Source of the DNA: CAZKYP01 sp964556885
Lineage (GTDB): Bacteria > Planctomycetota > Phycisphaerae > Sedimentisphaerales > Anaerobacaceae
Direction: 5' to 3'
Assembly (NCBI GenBank): GCA_964556885.1
Contig: CAZKYP010000015.1
Coordinates: 1-28,034 of the forward strand
DNA length: 28,034 bases
The translations under genes were made by a program, and so were the position numbers. Positions 6,808 to 15,801 of this stretch are shown piece by piece. A model generated the notes under the pieces. That model ran no database searches and was not told the DNA's origin. It saw only the letters and a program-made list of their open reading frames with translations. Every line of letters starts with the position of its first letter. Position 1 is the stretch's first letter.

Positions 6808-9300
6808 TTAATCTTCGTCGCTGTTAGTTGATATGTATTCCTGCTGCCCTTCACTTACATAAGCCGGTTCTCCTCGGGAGTCCTCACGGACCGACGGTCC
6901 CGATTTATCGGGATCATCTTCGGCGAGGTCTTTGTAGCCGGCTGCGGCGTCCGCATCCATCCGCTCGCGGATGCGCTCGTACTCATCCAAGGTCATCATG
7001 ACCTCACGCGCCTGGCTGCCCTTGTACTCACCGAGAATCCCGGCCGCCGCCATCATCTCAATCATGCGCGAGGCCCTTGCATAACCGACGCTGAGTCTTC
7101 GCTGAAGCAGTGACACGCTGCCGCGTTTTGTCTCCAGGACTACACGAACCGCATCATCGAACATCTCGTCTTTGCCCAGCTCCGACGGGTCCAGCTTCTT
7201 GAGCCCGGTCAGTTCCGGATGGAACTGCGGCTCAGCAATATCCTTGAGATGCTTGACGATTCGCTTTATCTCGTTCTCATCGATGAACGTGCCCTGGGCG
7301 CGAATCAAATCACTTGTGCCGGGCTTGAGGAACAGCATGTCACCCTCACCTAACAGGGTCTCTGCGCCGTTCTGGTCGAGTATGATTCGACTGTCCATCC
7401 TCGCGGCCACGCGGAAGGCGATCCTTGTCGGCATGTTCGATTTTATCAGGCCGGTGACAACCGTCGCCTGCGGGCGCTGTGTCGCAAGAACGATATGAAT
7501 ACCGACCGCCCTGCTCTTCTGGGCAAGACGGACAATATACGCCTCTATCTCCTTGGCCGCAGTCATCATCAAATCGGCAAGCTCGTCGATAACTATAACA
7601 ATGTAAGGCAGCTTTTTAGGAATCTTCGCTTCCTCTTCCGGGCTGCCCGGATTGAACCGCTCGATAATCTCCTGGGCACTGAGCCGGTTATAATCTCCAA
7701 TCTGCTTTACCTTGGCCTCTGCCAGCAGGGCGTAACGCTCGTCCATTTTCACCGTGGCCCATTCGAGTATCTGGACCGCCATCTGGGTCTCGGTGACTAT
7801 CGGGCACATCAAATGCGGAATGGTATTGAACGCCGTCATCTCGACCATCTTCGGGTCGATCAGAATCATCTTGACCTCGTCCGGCCTTTTCGTCAGCAGC
7901 ACGCTCGTGATAATACTGTTGATGCAGACACTTTTACCCGAACCGGTGGTACCGGCGATAAGCAGGTGCGGCATTTTGGTAAGATCCGAAACGAGAGCTT
8001 CGCCGGAAGAATCCTTACCCAGATAAAGCGGGACATACATACTCTGCGGCCTGCTGCCGGAAAGCTCCATCATGCTCTTGATGCGGACTTTTTCCTTTTC
8101 GCTGTTCGGCACCTCGATGCCTATCGTGTGTTTGCCCGGCAGAGGCGCTACAACGCGAACCGCCCCGACGCCGAGAGCACGTGCCATATCATTGGCAAGC
8201 GCCGATATCTGGCTGACCTTGACGCCGGCGGCAAGCTGCAATTCGAACATTGTCACTACCGGGCCGGTATCAGCGGCAACCACACGGGCATTGACGTTGA
8301 ATTCCGATAGCAACTGCTCCAGGGAATCCGCCTTTTCCTTGACGACTTTTTCCTGGACCGCAGCGTAACCGTACGTCGCCTCGTCCAGCAGTTCCAGCGG
8401 CGGCAACTGGTAATCGTCATAAGAAGGCTGAACGGACGCACGCCTGGGTAACGGCTGGACCGGCTTTTTCATCGACCTGATAACGGGTTTGGGCGCCGAT
8501 CTGTTAATCTGAATCTCTTCCAACAACTGGTCCGCTTCATTCTCCGGCAATCTGTCCACATCCGTACGGACAACCATCGGTTTTTGTTTGGCGCTCAGCT
8601 TCTTCCATATCTCGTCAATTTTCTTCGTGCGGCTTTTCGCTACAGACCAGGCCGGGATAAATAATCTGATTATCTTTCCACCTGCAAAGCTGAATACACG
8701 AAGTATCGTCAATATAACGCTATCGGCCAGCAGAACAGTTCCGACAATCCAAATAGCCGTAATTAATATGAATGTACCCAGCGAAGCAAAATGGCCCCGC
8801 AGGAAATGCGCCGTACCGACACCGAGCACCCCGCCTGAACCGGTGGGAAAACTATAAATTCGATAAGGCCACAAACAATAAAAACTCGCAGAAGCAGCTA
8901 CAGTCACCAGGGCCATGCCTATCGTTCTCATAACCGAATCCAACATCACCCTTATGCCGCTCTGACGAACCGGCTGACGCACAAGCCTTACAGACAGATA
9001 ATACATTAACGTTATCAAAACGACAAATATCCCCGGCCCGATGTAATACAACAGATAATATGCACAAAAGGCCCCTATCATACCGCACCAATTGGTCGTC
9101 GGGCTGTTATTCGGGGATTCGAACCTGCTTGGCCAGTCGCCGATGTTAAAACCAAGACAACTGCATAAAAGAACCAGGCACGCGCATATACCCAGAAATC
9201 TCATAGCCGTCAGAAAAGCCGCGTGTGCCGCTGCGTGGTCGGATGATTTCCTGTAAGATTTTTTCTTCTGTCGTCCGGAATTTTTCCCTTTTCGCATCAT
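6808..9300 (-). CDS. ftsK: DNA translocase FtsK/SpoIIIE
   Basis: 830 residues from the ATG at 9300. This is the inner-membrane, hexameric DNA pump that clears and aligns chromosome termini during division. The N-terminus is basic (MMRKGKNSGRQKKKS) and is followed by about four membrane helices between residues 30 and 220. A charged Pro-rich linker comes next, then the alpha/beta motor. The Walker A motif is AGTTGSGKSVC near residue 450 and the Walker B is IVIVIDELADLMM near 570. The C-terminal gamma winged helix reads SLLQRRLSVGYARASRMIE, the part that reads KOPS-type DNA sequences. An Asp-rich tail closes the protein. The frame continues in front of 9300 to a TTG at 9441, but those 47 residues are not typical. 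The ATG pair at 9300/9297 with a weak GGCGG upstream fits the family better. Confidence 0.95.
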   Translation of the reverse strand: MMRKGKNSGRQKKKSYRKSSDHAAAHAAFLTAMRFLGICACLVLLCSCLGFNIGDWPSRFESPNNSPTTNWCGMIGAFCAYYLLYYIGPGIFVVLITLMYYLSVRLVRQPVRQSGIRVMLDSVMRTIGMALVTVAASASFYCLWPYRIYSFPTGSGGVLGVGTAHFLRGHFASLGTFILITAIWIVGTVLLADSVILTILRVFSFAGGKIIRLFIPAWSVAKSRTKKIDEIWKKLSAKQKPMVVRTDVDRLPENEADQLLEEIQINRSAPKPVIRSMKKPVQPLPRRASVQPSYDDYQLPPLELLDEATYGYAAVQEKVVKEKADSLEQLLSEFNVNARVVAADTGPVVTMFELQLAAGVKVSQISALANDMARALGVGAVRVVAPLPGKHTIGIEVPNSEKEKVRIKSMMELSGSRPQSMYVPLYLGKDSSGEALVSDLTKMPHLLIAGTTGSGKSVCINSIITSVLLTKRPDEVKMILIDPKMVEMTAFNTIPHLMCPIVTETQMAVQILEWATVKMDERYALLAEAKVKQIGDYNRLSAQEIIERFNPGSPEEEAKIPKKLPYIVIVIDELADLMMTAAKEIEAYIVRLAQKSRAVGIHIVLATQRPQATVVTGLIKSNMPTRIAFRVAARMDSRIILDQNGAETLLGEGDMLFLKPGTSDLIRAQGTFIDENEIKRIVKHLKDIAEPQFHPELTGLKKLDPSELGKDEMFDDAVRVVLETKRGSVSLLQRRLSVGYARASRMIEMMAAAGILGEYKGSQAREVMMTLDEYERIRERMDADAAAGYKDLAEDDPDKSGPSVREDSRGEPAYVSEGQQEYISTNSDED

Positions 9301-9621
9301 AATATTAACCGCCAAAGTAAAACCTTCGACGGAATTCTCACTCCCAAACTTGCGTTGCGTCCTATAAAATATTTCTTTGAGACTCTTTATCGGATGGAGC
9401 CATGCCCTGGCCGACAAATCCGCCAAAAAAGTGAGAATCAATAATTCTCAAAATATCGGACAAAGCGCCGTCAATTAATCTATATCGGCAGCCTCCGGCT
9501 CTTTTCTGCAAAATTGAATAGATCCCAAAAAAGATGATTTAGTTCCTATAATTGTCGGATTTTAAGACGATAGAATGAGTTTGAAAACGATATGTTTTTT
9601 ATCGAAGTTATGACGATAAGC
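9301..9621. other. Intergenic region between uxaE and ftsK
   Basis: About 320 bases between two minus-strand genes. Up to 9441 it is an in-frame extension of ftsK lacking an ATG. The rest (9442-9621) is AT-rich, and I see no hairpin with a T-run, no RNA gene and no convincing small frame. The ftsK promoter is probably here but no consensus pair stands out. Confidence 0.4.
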
Positions 9622-10875
9622 TTAGATGTTTTCAACAAAGAGTGGTTTGATGTGGCGGTTGTAAATGTTCTCCGTGACATTCTGCGCAATCGTTTCCTCG
9701 TGTTTTTCCAATGCATCAAAGTACCGCGTCCCCAACTGGGCGGCGATTTTGTAACCGACGTGCAGGAGCTGGCGGAAATTGGGATTATATAATTTACACG
9801 ACTGGTCATGCCGCAGGGTGTCGGCAAATCTTCGGCCGTCCCATTTATTGACCGCATCGATATCGGGCAGTTTGGCCCTGTTTATATCAATTACGGTCGC
9901 GTACGGGCCGCAAAGCTCATCGAATTTCGGTAATGCCTTGGCGTAGATTTCCTTCGCAATATCCAGGCCGTCACCGCCCGCCATCGCCAGACCAATCAAT
10001 TCCTCAAGCCATGTCGTTCCGGCCGTCTTAAGATGCAGTCCTGCATCGAACTTTTTAAGTGCTTTGGCAATCGGTTTGTAGATTGAAAACTTGTCGCTTC
10101 CGGAATGGACGCTCAATTTGATATCTTCAGGCAGTCCGAATTCTTTTACGGCAAAGGCGACCACCGTCAGGTCCTCTTCGAACTCTTTGGCAAAATTCTT
10201 AACGTCACCAACATAATCGACGCCCTTGTTGAACCGGCCGGAAAACTTCGGAGCGACGGTTTGAGCCGGAATGCCCTCATCGGCTATCGCGGCCAGTATA
10301 AAAAGCATCTCGACCGGCGTCTGCGGCTGATCCGTCTCGTCCATCGAGACCTCTGTCACGAAATTGCCTTCGCCTTTGGCCTCGGCGATATGGCGGTATA
10401 TTTTACCGGCCTCTTTGATCGCCAACAGAAACTTGTCCGCAATAGCCCCGATTTGTTCTTGCGTTATATTAACAGCTTTTTCAATACCTTCAATTGTAAG
10501 CGAACCTGTGAATTTGTTGTATTTTCGAACGAACGAATCGACTTGTTTTTTATCCGACGTTTTGCCGATAAAATCCGCAACATCAAGCGTGAAAAAATCA
10601 CTTGAATCGATAAAATGATCGACATTGCCCAGGCCGATATGGTCGGCATCGACAAAATACGAACCGTCCCATCCACACGAAGCCACCGCATCATCGGCCT
10701 CTTTGCGCGTGTCGGTCTGTTTTGTTCCAATGATGGTATGCTCCCTGTTGGATTTGTTCCAAACCGGCGTGATGGCAAGGCCATTTTTTCGGGCCCGAAT
10801 AAGAGCGGCAAGCTGGGCCTTTCCCTGATGGCAGAATCTGTCACCGATCCCAAAAGAATATTTTTCAAGAATCAT
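9622..10875 (-). CDS. uxaE: Tagaturonate/fructuronate epimerase UxaE
   Basis: 417 residues, full length for the UxaE family (Pfam UxaE type). The enzyme interconverts D-tagaturonate and D-fructuronate and so links galacturonate and glucuronate breakdown; it is a cytoplasmic, metal-dependent TIM-barrel protein. Characteristic stretches are the start KYSFGIGDRFCHQGKAQ, the block YFVDADHIGLGNVDHF (residues 73-88), LSVHSGSDKFSIY (255-267), GLHLKTAGTTWLEEL (279-293) and the C-terminal HVGYKIAAQLG. The His, Asp and Glu residues in these blocks are candidate metal and catalytic ligands. The ATG at 10875 has AGGAG about 9 bases upstream. No other uronate gene is within the window, so it appears as a stand-alone gene, but it suggests the organism uses pectin- or alginate-like polymers. 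Confidence 0.88.
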   Translation of the reverse strand: MILEKYSFGIGDRFCHQGKAQLAALIRARKNGLAITPVWNKSNREHTIIGTKQTDTRKEADDAVASCGWDGSYFVDADHIGLGNVDHFIDSSDFFTLDVADFIGKTSDKKQVDSFVRKYNKFTGSLTIEGIEKAVNITQEQIGAIADKFLLAIKEAGKIYRHIAEAKGEGNFVTEVSMDETDQPQTPVEMLFILAAIADEGIPAQTVAPKFSGRFNKGVDYVGDVKNFAKEFEEDLTVVAFAVKEFGLPEDIKLSVHSGSDKFSIYKPIAKALKKFDAGLHLKTAGTTWLEELIGLAMAGGDGLDIAKEIYAKALPKFDELCGPYATVIDINRAKLPDIDAVNKWDGRRFADTLRHDQSCKLYNPNFRQLLHVGYKIAAQLGTRYFDALEKHEETIAQNVTENIYNRHIKPLFVENI

Positions 10876-11487
10876 TTATCATTTCTCCTGTTCGTAAAGT
10901 GGTCAACACTCGGCATATATACGTCAACATTTATAGAAGAGCCGCCAGTTTACAGAAATTTGAATCTCAATACCAGTTTAATTCGAACTTATGACACAGA
11001 ATCACCAGCTTGCGTAGATTCAACTCATAAGAATCAATTTTTATGACGAAAAACACATCAAACTCCATACCATTATTTGCCCAGGCACGCAAAATTAAGG
11101 TCCGAATAAACGGTACCAATCAAAATTTATCAAATAGGTCTTATAAATTGTATCGAATGATAATGTACCTTATTTCCTACCGATTCAGAGCATTTTATGT
11201 CGAATAAATCTTCCAGTCGCCAATAAATACTGTATAACCTTAAAATACAAATAGTTACATCATTTCCTGAAAGCAAAAATCCCGAGTATGGATATTGCAA
11301 TATTAAACGGTATAAACCGGGGGCTTGCGGATTTTACGTAAATTCAGGACGCTGATTGTCCGAATATTCTGTTGGACTTGAACTCCGGTTTGCGCCTATA
11401 GACCGGAAAAGGCCAAGTCTTTGACTATGGTATTTTTAAGTGAACTGAATAAACAATAATACCCAAAATGGAGGAATTGTTAATCGA
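10876..11487. other. Long divergent intergenic region between uxaE and the pilus locus
   Basis: About 610 AT-rich bases separate uxaE (minus) from pilB (plus), so the pilB promoter should be in the right part. TATAAC near 11231 and TTGACT near 11418 are partial promoter elements, but no -35/-10 pair with a 16-18 spacer is convincing. TCCGGT..ACCGGA near 11387-11408 can form a 6-bp hairpin. No protein-like frame and no recognised riboswitch was found. Confidence 0.4.
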
Positions 11488-13311
11488 ATGGCATCTGCAC
11501 AAACGACCTCCAGTGCTCCAGATACATCACAGGCACAAACCAATAAACTTTTCGGTGAACTGCTCGTTTCCAAGGGCCTTGTAGACAGCAAAAAACTGGT
11601 ACAGGTATTAAACGAGCAGCGCGAGCGAGGCGGGCGGCTCGGCGAAGTGCTGCTCCGCCTGAAGATGCTGAACGACAAGGAAGTCACAGCCGCCCTTGCC
11701 GAACACTTCTCGATGGAATACATCCACTTCGACGATCCCAACAAAACGGACATGATAAATATCGATATCGCCCGGCTGCTGCCCGAGAGCATCGCCAAGC
11801 GCTTCTGTCTTGCGGCAATCGGCGAGATGGGCGACAAGATCGTCGTCGTAATGGCCGACCCGCTTAATGTTATTGCCCTTGACACCGTGACATTGAAACT
11901 AAGGCGAAAAATCAAGCTGGCAATAAGCTCGCCCAGAGAGATTCAGCGGGCCATAGAGCTGATTTATCACGGCTCGGACGTTGAGGAACAGCAGCTTCGT
12001 GACCTGGTGGAGCTCGAAGTCGGAGGTGACAGAAGTCAAAAAGAGGATGTACACCTGGAAGATATCATGGAACCGGAAGCCGGCAGCGAGGTCGATGCGA
12101 ACAAAGCGCCTGTCATCCGGTTCGTTGATTTGCTGCTTAGCCAGGCCGTAAAAAGCAGGGCGAGCGACGTCCATATCGAGCCGCAGGAACATTCAATGGT
12201 GGTTCGCATGCGAATCGACGGCGCGCTGCGGAACATGGTTCCGCCGCCCAAGAAGATGCAGGCCGCAGTAATCGCCAGAATAAAAATCGTCGCGCGGCTC
12301 GACATAGCGGAGCGCAGACTTCCTCAGGACGGTCGATTTAAAATGAAAATGTCCGGCAGAGACATCGATGTCCGCGTCTCGACCATCCCGACGATATACG
12401 GTGAAAAAATCGTAATGAGAATTCTTGACGCATCGGCGGTCAATCACGATCTTAAACGGCTCGGCCTCGAACCGAAACTTCAAAAAGAGTTCGAAGATAT
12501 GCTGGCCCGGCCGCACGGCATAATCATTGTCACCGGGCCGACAGGCAGCGGTAAAAGCACCACGTTATATTCGGCGCTGAGCCACCTGAAAGACCCGACA
12601 AAAAACATAACAACGGTCGAGGACCCCGTCGAATATCGACTTGCCGGGATAAACCAGATACAGGTCCGCTCGGAAATCAAGCTCGACTTCGCCAAGTGCC
12701 TGCGGGCGATATTAAGGCAGGACCCGGACATAGTCCTTATCGGCGAAATCCGGGACAAGGAAACCGCCGAAATCGCAATCAAAGCTTCTTTGACCGGCCA
12801 CTTGGTGCTGAGCACATTCCATACGAACGACGCACCCAGCGCGATAAGCAGACTACTGTATATGGGTATCGAGCGTTACCTTCTCGCTTCAGCTTTGAAT
12901 TTAGTCATCGCTCAGCGGCTTGTCAGGAAGATTTGCAGTCACTGCAAAGAACCTGTAACTCTGAGCAAGGAAGTAATCGAACGGCTGGGAGTCAGCCCGG
13001 AGGTTGCTTCGAAATCCACCTTTTACCAGGGTAAAGGCTGTACGGCATGTGGAGGAACAGGTTATTTGGGCCGGTTGCCTATATTCGAATTTTTCGTTAT
13101 CGACAACGAAATAAGCCAGAGGATAATAACAGGTGAAAACGAATCCCAGTTAAGGGCCGCAGCCCGAAAGAATGGCTATGGCGGCCTTTATGAAAGCGGA
13201 ATAAACAAGATTTTAGAGGGTTTAACAACACCCGAAGAGATAATCAGTGTGGCATATACCGGAAAATCGGAAAAGGCTGAAAAAGCTGAAAAAGCTGAAA
13301 AAAACCCGTAA
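11488..13311 (+). CDS. pilB: Type IV pilus assembly / type II secretion ATPase (PilB/GspE family)
   Basis: 607 residues, cytoplasmic hexameric ATPase that drives pilin polymerisation. Residues about 20-160 look like the MshEN domain known to bind c-di-GMP in relatives. Two half-motifs are visible, FGELLVSKGLVDSKKL (22-37) and RLGEVLLRLKMLNDKEV (50-66), but the usual final Gln of the second is replaced (AEHF), so binding is an inference. The core has Walker A GPTGSGKST (about 349-357), the Asp box DIAERRLPQDGR, Walker B DPDIVLIGEIRD (about 412-423) and a His box STFHTNDAPSA. A zinc-binding C-terminal region follows with CSHC (483/486) and GCTAC (518/521). The protein ends in a short (EKA)n tail. 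GGAGG at 11470 is 13 bases before the ATG, rather far. It heads the pilus locus. Confidence 0.93.
   Translation: MASAQTTSSAPDTSQAQTNKLFGELLVSKGLVDSKKLVQVLNEQRERGGRLGEVLLRLKMLNDKEVTAALAEHFSMEYIHFDDPNKTDMINIDIARLLPESIAKRFCLAAIGEMGDKIVVVMADPLNVIALDTVTLKLRRKIKLAISSPREIQRAIELIYHGSDVEEQQLRDLVELEVGGDRSQKEDVHLEDIMEPEAGSEVDANKAPVIRFVDLLLSQAVKSRASDVHIEPQEHSMVVRMRIDGALRNMVPPPKKMQAAVIARIKIVARLDIAERRLPQDGRFKMKMSGRDIDVRVSTIPTIYGEKIVMRILDASAVNHDLKRLGLEPKLQKEFEDMLARPHGIIIVTGPTGSGKSTTLYSALSHLKDPTKNITTVEDPVEYRLAGINQIQVRSEIKLDFAKCLRAILRQDPDIVLIGEIRDKETAEIAIKASLTGHLVLSTFHTNDAPSAISRLLYMGIERYLLASALNLVIAQRLVRKICSHCKEPVTLSKEVIERLGVSPEVASKSTFYQGKGCTACGGTGYLGRLPIFEFFVIDNEISQRIITGENESQLRAAARKNGYGGLYESGINKILEGLTTPEEIISVAYTGKSEKAEKAEKAEKNP
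13270..13302 (+). repeat. 9-bp tandem repeat encoding the Glu-Lys-Ala tail of the ATPase
   Basis: GAAAARGCT occurs three times followed by GAAAAA, encoding EKAEKAEKAEK directly before the stop. It is a simple-sequence tract at a protein C-terminus and can change length by slippage without shifting the frame. Confidence 0.75.
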
Positions 13312-13504
13312 AAGATAACAACCGAATTTTACTAAACTCGTCATTCTCATATACCGATAAAAATATGCCCATAATCAATAAATACAAAACAGTCGTTTAG
13401 ACAATGAGTTTTATTGAACGGCGTAAAAATAATATTCCGAATTCATAACAGGATTAACAGAATAGAACAAATTCAACTTATCCTGTCACGATAAGGCATA
13501 GTAT

Positions 13505-14710
13505 ATGAAAAGTTACAGTTATGTTGCTCGGGATACAACGGGAGGCAGAAGAAAAGGTCTCACGCGGTCAAACTCTTCAAACGATGTGCTTGAGTGGCTT
13601 CGCAAGCAGGATTTCACACCTATCTCCATCAATGAGATATCTTCAGATTCAACCAAAACCAAACGTACAGGTCGTCGTAAAACCATAAAATCGGCGGACC
13701 TTGCCGCTTTTTGCTGGCAATTGACCACAATGCTCGAAGGAGGAATCCCCGTTACTACGGCCCTGGATACCATCAGCGACGACACGGACAATACAAAACT
13801 TCAGGAGGTACTCAAGCAAATCTCCGACAAAGTGAAAAAAGGCCAGCCCTTTTCGGAAAGCGCTGCAGAATTTCCCAAGATTTTCAACCGGCTTTGCTGC
13901 GCTATGCTACTGGCAGGTGAAACAGGCGGTAACCTCGCACAGGTAATTCGCAAGCTCGCGGAATATTTCGACAACCGCGACAAATTAGGCAAAAAAATCA
14001 AAGGAGCGATTGCCTATCCTATTTTTGTGTTGTCGTTCATTATTCTTATTGTTATAGCCATAATGGCTTTTGTCGTTCCAAAATTCCGAATGATGTTCGA
14101 GCAGCTCGGCGGCCAGTTACCGGCATTCACCCAGGGATTCATGAATTTTTATGATATTCTATGCCATAATATCATATACATTATAGGCCTGATATTCCTC
14201 CTGATAATTACATCGATTATTATTAATAAAACTCCCAAAGGTCACTGTTGGTTCAGTAAAATCGTCCTGTCCCTGCCGTTGTTCGGCAAAGTTATAACCC
14301 GGTCTTTTGTTGCAATGTTCTGTGAAACTATGTCTACTCTGCTTATGGCCGGCGTTTCAGTGCTTGACGTATTCGAGATTCTTTCCGGAATGACCAATAA
14401 CGACGTAATCAAAACGGCAATAACTCAATCGCGGGAACTTATCGTCGGCGGCTCAAATATTTCCATGAGTATGGCTTCGACAGGCTTCTTCCCAAATATG
14501 GTCATAAAGATGGTACAAGTCGGTGAAGAAAGCGGCTCGCTGCCTATAGTTCTCGAAAGAACCAGCGACCATTATGTACGAAAAGTCGATTCGACAATAA
14601 CCACTATGACGAGCCTTCTCGAACCAATTATGATTGTAACGGTCGGTGTGATTGTATCGGTTGTAGTGATTGCATTATATCTGCCGATTTTCTCAATGTC
14701 CGCATCTTAG
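13505..14710 (+). CDS. pilC: Type IV pilus / type II secretion inner-membrane platform protein (PilC/GspF)
   Basis: 401 residues, the normal PilC/GspF length. The protein sits in the inner membrane and couples the PilB motor to the growing pilus. It has two T2SSF cytoplasmic domains, about residues 60-185 (LAAFCWQLTTMLEGGIPV ... LLAGETGGNLAQVI) and 265-385 (FVAMFCETMSTLLMAGVSV ... VQVGEESGSLPIVLER), each with the paired small-residue Gly motifs GGIP and GExxG. Membrane helices are visible at about 168-195, 215-240 and 370-395. The N-terminal part (YSYVARDTTGGRRKG) is the usual starting strand. The gene follows pilB after about 190 bases without a recognisable terminator. It is itself followed by a strong hairpin at 14790. 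AAGG lies about 8 bases before the ATG. Confidence 0.92.
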   Translation: MKSYSYVARDTTGGRRKGLTRSNSSNDVLEWLRKQDFTPISINEISSDSTKTKRTGRRKTIKSADLAAFCWQLTTMLEGGIPVTTALDTISDDTDNTKLQEVLKQISDKVKKGQPFSESAAEFPKIFNRLCCAMLLAGETGGNLAQVIRKLAEYFDNRDKLGKKIKGAIAYPIFVLSFIILIVIAIMAFVVPKFRMMFEQLGGQLPAFTQGFMNFYDILCHNIIYIIGLIFLLIITSIIINKTPKGHCWFSKIVLSLPLFGKVITRSFVAMFCETMSTLLMAGVSVLDVFEILSGMTNNDVIKTAITQSRELIVGGSNISMSMASTGFFPNMVIKMVQVGEESGSLPIVLERTSDHYVRKVDSTITTMTSLLEPIMIVTVGVIVSVVVIALYLPIFSMSAS

Positions 14711-14789
14711 AATTAGCAGACAATATAAAGAACGGCAAGTCCTGTAAAAATCATAAAAACATACCATTTAAATTGTGTTCCACACCTAT

Positions 14790-14820
14790 AAATATGCGCC
14801 AAGCGCATATTTTATATTTC
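14790..14820 (+). terminator. Strong hairpin with T-rich tail after pilC
   Basis: AAATATGCGC (14790-14799) pairs perfectly with GCGCATATTT (14803-14812) across a CAA loop and is followed by TATATTTC. It is 80 bases past the pilC stop and 90 before the first pilin. It fits an intrinsic terminator or a stabilising 3' stem that separates pilB-pilC from the pilins. Confidence 0.6.
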
Positions 14821-14901
14821 AGTCACTCATTAATTCTACCGATTCTGATAAAGCGTTAGATTCACAAAACTTTAGTCTATTTTTTTAAGAAGACACCTGA
14901 C

Positions 14902-15558
14902 ATGGTTTGTAGAAAGGGTTTCACATTAGTAGAACTGATGGTTGTAATTCTGATCGTCGGAATTCTTGCTACAGTTTCGGTTCCAATCTTGCACGGGCGA
15001 ATCGATACAGCCAAATGGGTTGAAGCCAAAACATCAGCAGGAGCTGTGAAAACAGCCGTCCGTGCCTATATTGCAACATCGGACTCCATTCTAACAGGAT
15101 ATTCCGATATCGAAGGTTCGCTCGGTACAACATCAGTAGCTTCAACGTTAGGATTCACTGACGAAGCACTGAACGGCGCATATTTTTACCAGTCGGATTA
15201 CGTGATTTCCGATGTTGACGGGACCCTCGGAAGATGTGTGATAACAATAACATCCACACATCCCAAAGGACCACCGGGAACAGGAGTACTTGACGCAGAC
15301 GGGGACTGGTCCGTATCAACAGAAGGCGGTGGTTCTCCAGGAGGTGACGGTGGTACAACTGAAGATTCGGGCAGTTCCGATACAGGTGGAAGCTCCGGCG
15401 ACAGNNNNNNNNNNNNNNNNNNNNNNNNNNNNNNNNNNNNNNNNNNNNNNNNNNNNNNNNNNNNNNNNNNNNNNNNNNNNNNNNNNNNNNNNNNNNNNNN
15501 NNNNTCTTCCGGCGGCTCCTCCAGCAGAGGTAACGGCAGGAGTAGACAGGGACGATAA
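14902..15558 (+). CDS. Type IV pilin-like protein with Gly/Ser-rich tail, interrupted by assembly gap
   Basis: The start MVCRKG/FTLVELMVVILIVG is a class III prepilin signal. Leader peptidase would cut after G6, Glu at +5 is kept, and a 20-residue hydrophobic helix follows. The globular part runs to about residue 135 (SDYVISDVDGTLGRCVITIT). After that comes a low-complexity Gly/Ser/Asp tail (EGGGSPGGDGGTTEDSGSSD) that runs into 100 N at 15405-15504. Downstream of the gap the same frame gives SSGGSSSRGNGRSRQGR and a stop, so composition supports one protein, but the true gap size and frame are unknown. It is paralogous to the pilin at 15802 over the first 60 residues. No good ribosome site is seen (AAGAAGA). 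It is probably a minor or surface-decorated pilin. Confidence 0.8.
   Translation: MVCRKGFTLVELMVVILIVGILATVSVPILHGRIDTAKWVEAKTSAGAVKTAVRAYIATSDSILTGYSDIEGSLGTTSVASTLGFTDEALNGAYFYQSDYVISDVDGTLGRCVITITSTHPKGPPGTGVLDADGDWSVSTEGGGSPGGDGGTTEDSGSSDTGGSSGDXXXXXXXXXXXXXXXXXXXXXXXXXXXXXXXXXXSSGGSSSRGNGRSRQGR
15405..15504. other. Assembly gap of exactly 100 N inside a Gly/Ser-coding tract
   Basis: The run of exactly 100 N is a scaffold placeholder, so its real length is unknown. Both flanks encode Gly/Ser-rich protein in the same nominal frame, which points to a tandem repeat that broke the assembly. Confidence 0.95.
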
Positions 15559-15624
15559 TTATCGGCAGGTCAATAAAGGACCGATAAAACGACAACATGA
15601 AAATTTTTATCTATAATCCAGAAC

Positions 15625-15654
15625 AAATACGAATAAAAAACAAAACTCGTATTT
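15625..15654 (+). terminator. 8-bp hairpin after the first pilin gene
   Basis: AAATACGA (15625-15632) is complementary to TCGTATTT (15647-15654) across a 14-base A-rich loop, about 65 bases past the stop. It lacks a proper T-run, so it is a weak terminator or a 3'-end stabiliser. Confidence 0.35.
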
Positions 15655-15686
15655 AATAAATGACGATTATAGACATGTATATTTCA

Positions 15687-15741
15687 AGGAGGATGTAAAT
15701 CATTGCAGCATGTTAATGACTGCAACATGCAGGGAGGCGGT
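15687..15741 (+). promoter_or_regulatory. Leader of the second pilin: hairpin flanked by two GGAGG motifs
   Basis: GCATGTT (15708-15714) pairs with AACATGC (15724-15730). On each side is a strong Shine-Dalgarno-like element, AAGGAGG ending at about 15692 and GGGAGGCGG at about 15732-15740, each followed by GTAAAT, and neither serves a long frame. The working ribosome site AGGAG lies farther down at 15788. The duplicated layout suggests a structured pilin mRNA leader; its function is unknown. Confidence 0.35.
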
Positions 15742-15801
15742 AAATTTAACCAGTTTATAAAAAAAACATCTTTAGAACTTTATTGTTAGGAGAAAACAAC
15801 A

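Noticed and set aside
7495..8310. 271-codon plus-strand frame opposite ftsK
   Set aside because: It is antisense to the conserved FtsK motor, has no family motif and no ribosome site; it is open only because of the codon bias of ftsK.
9301..9441. Longer FtsK start (TTG at 9441)
   Set aside because: The added 47 residues precede the basic N-terminus that usually starts FtsK, and no Shine-Dalgarno site supports the TTG.
10876..11487. Possible c-di-GMP riboswitch before pilB
   Set aside because: I looked for GEMM-like conserved loops in this region and in the pilin leaders and did not find the pattern.
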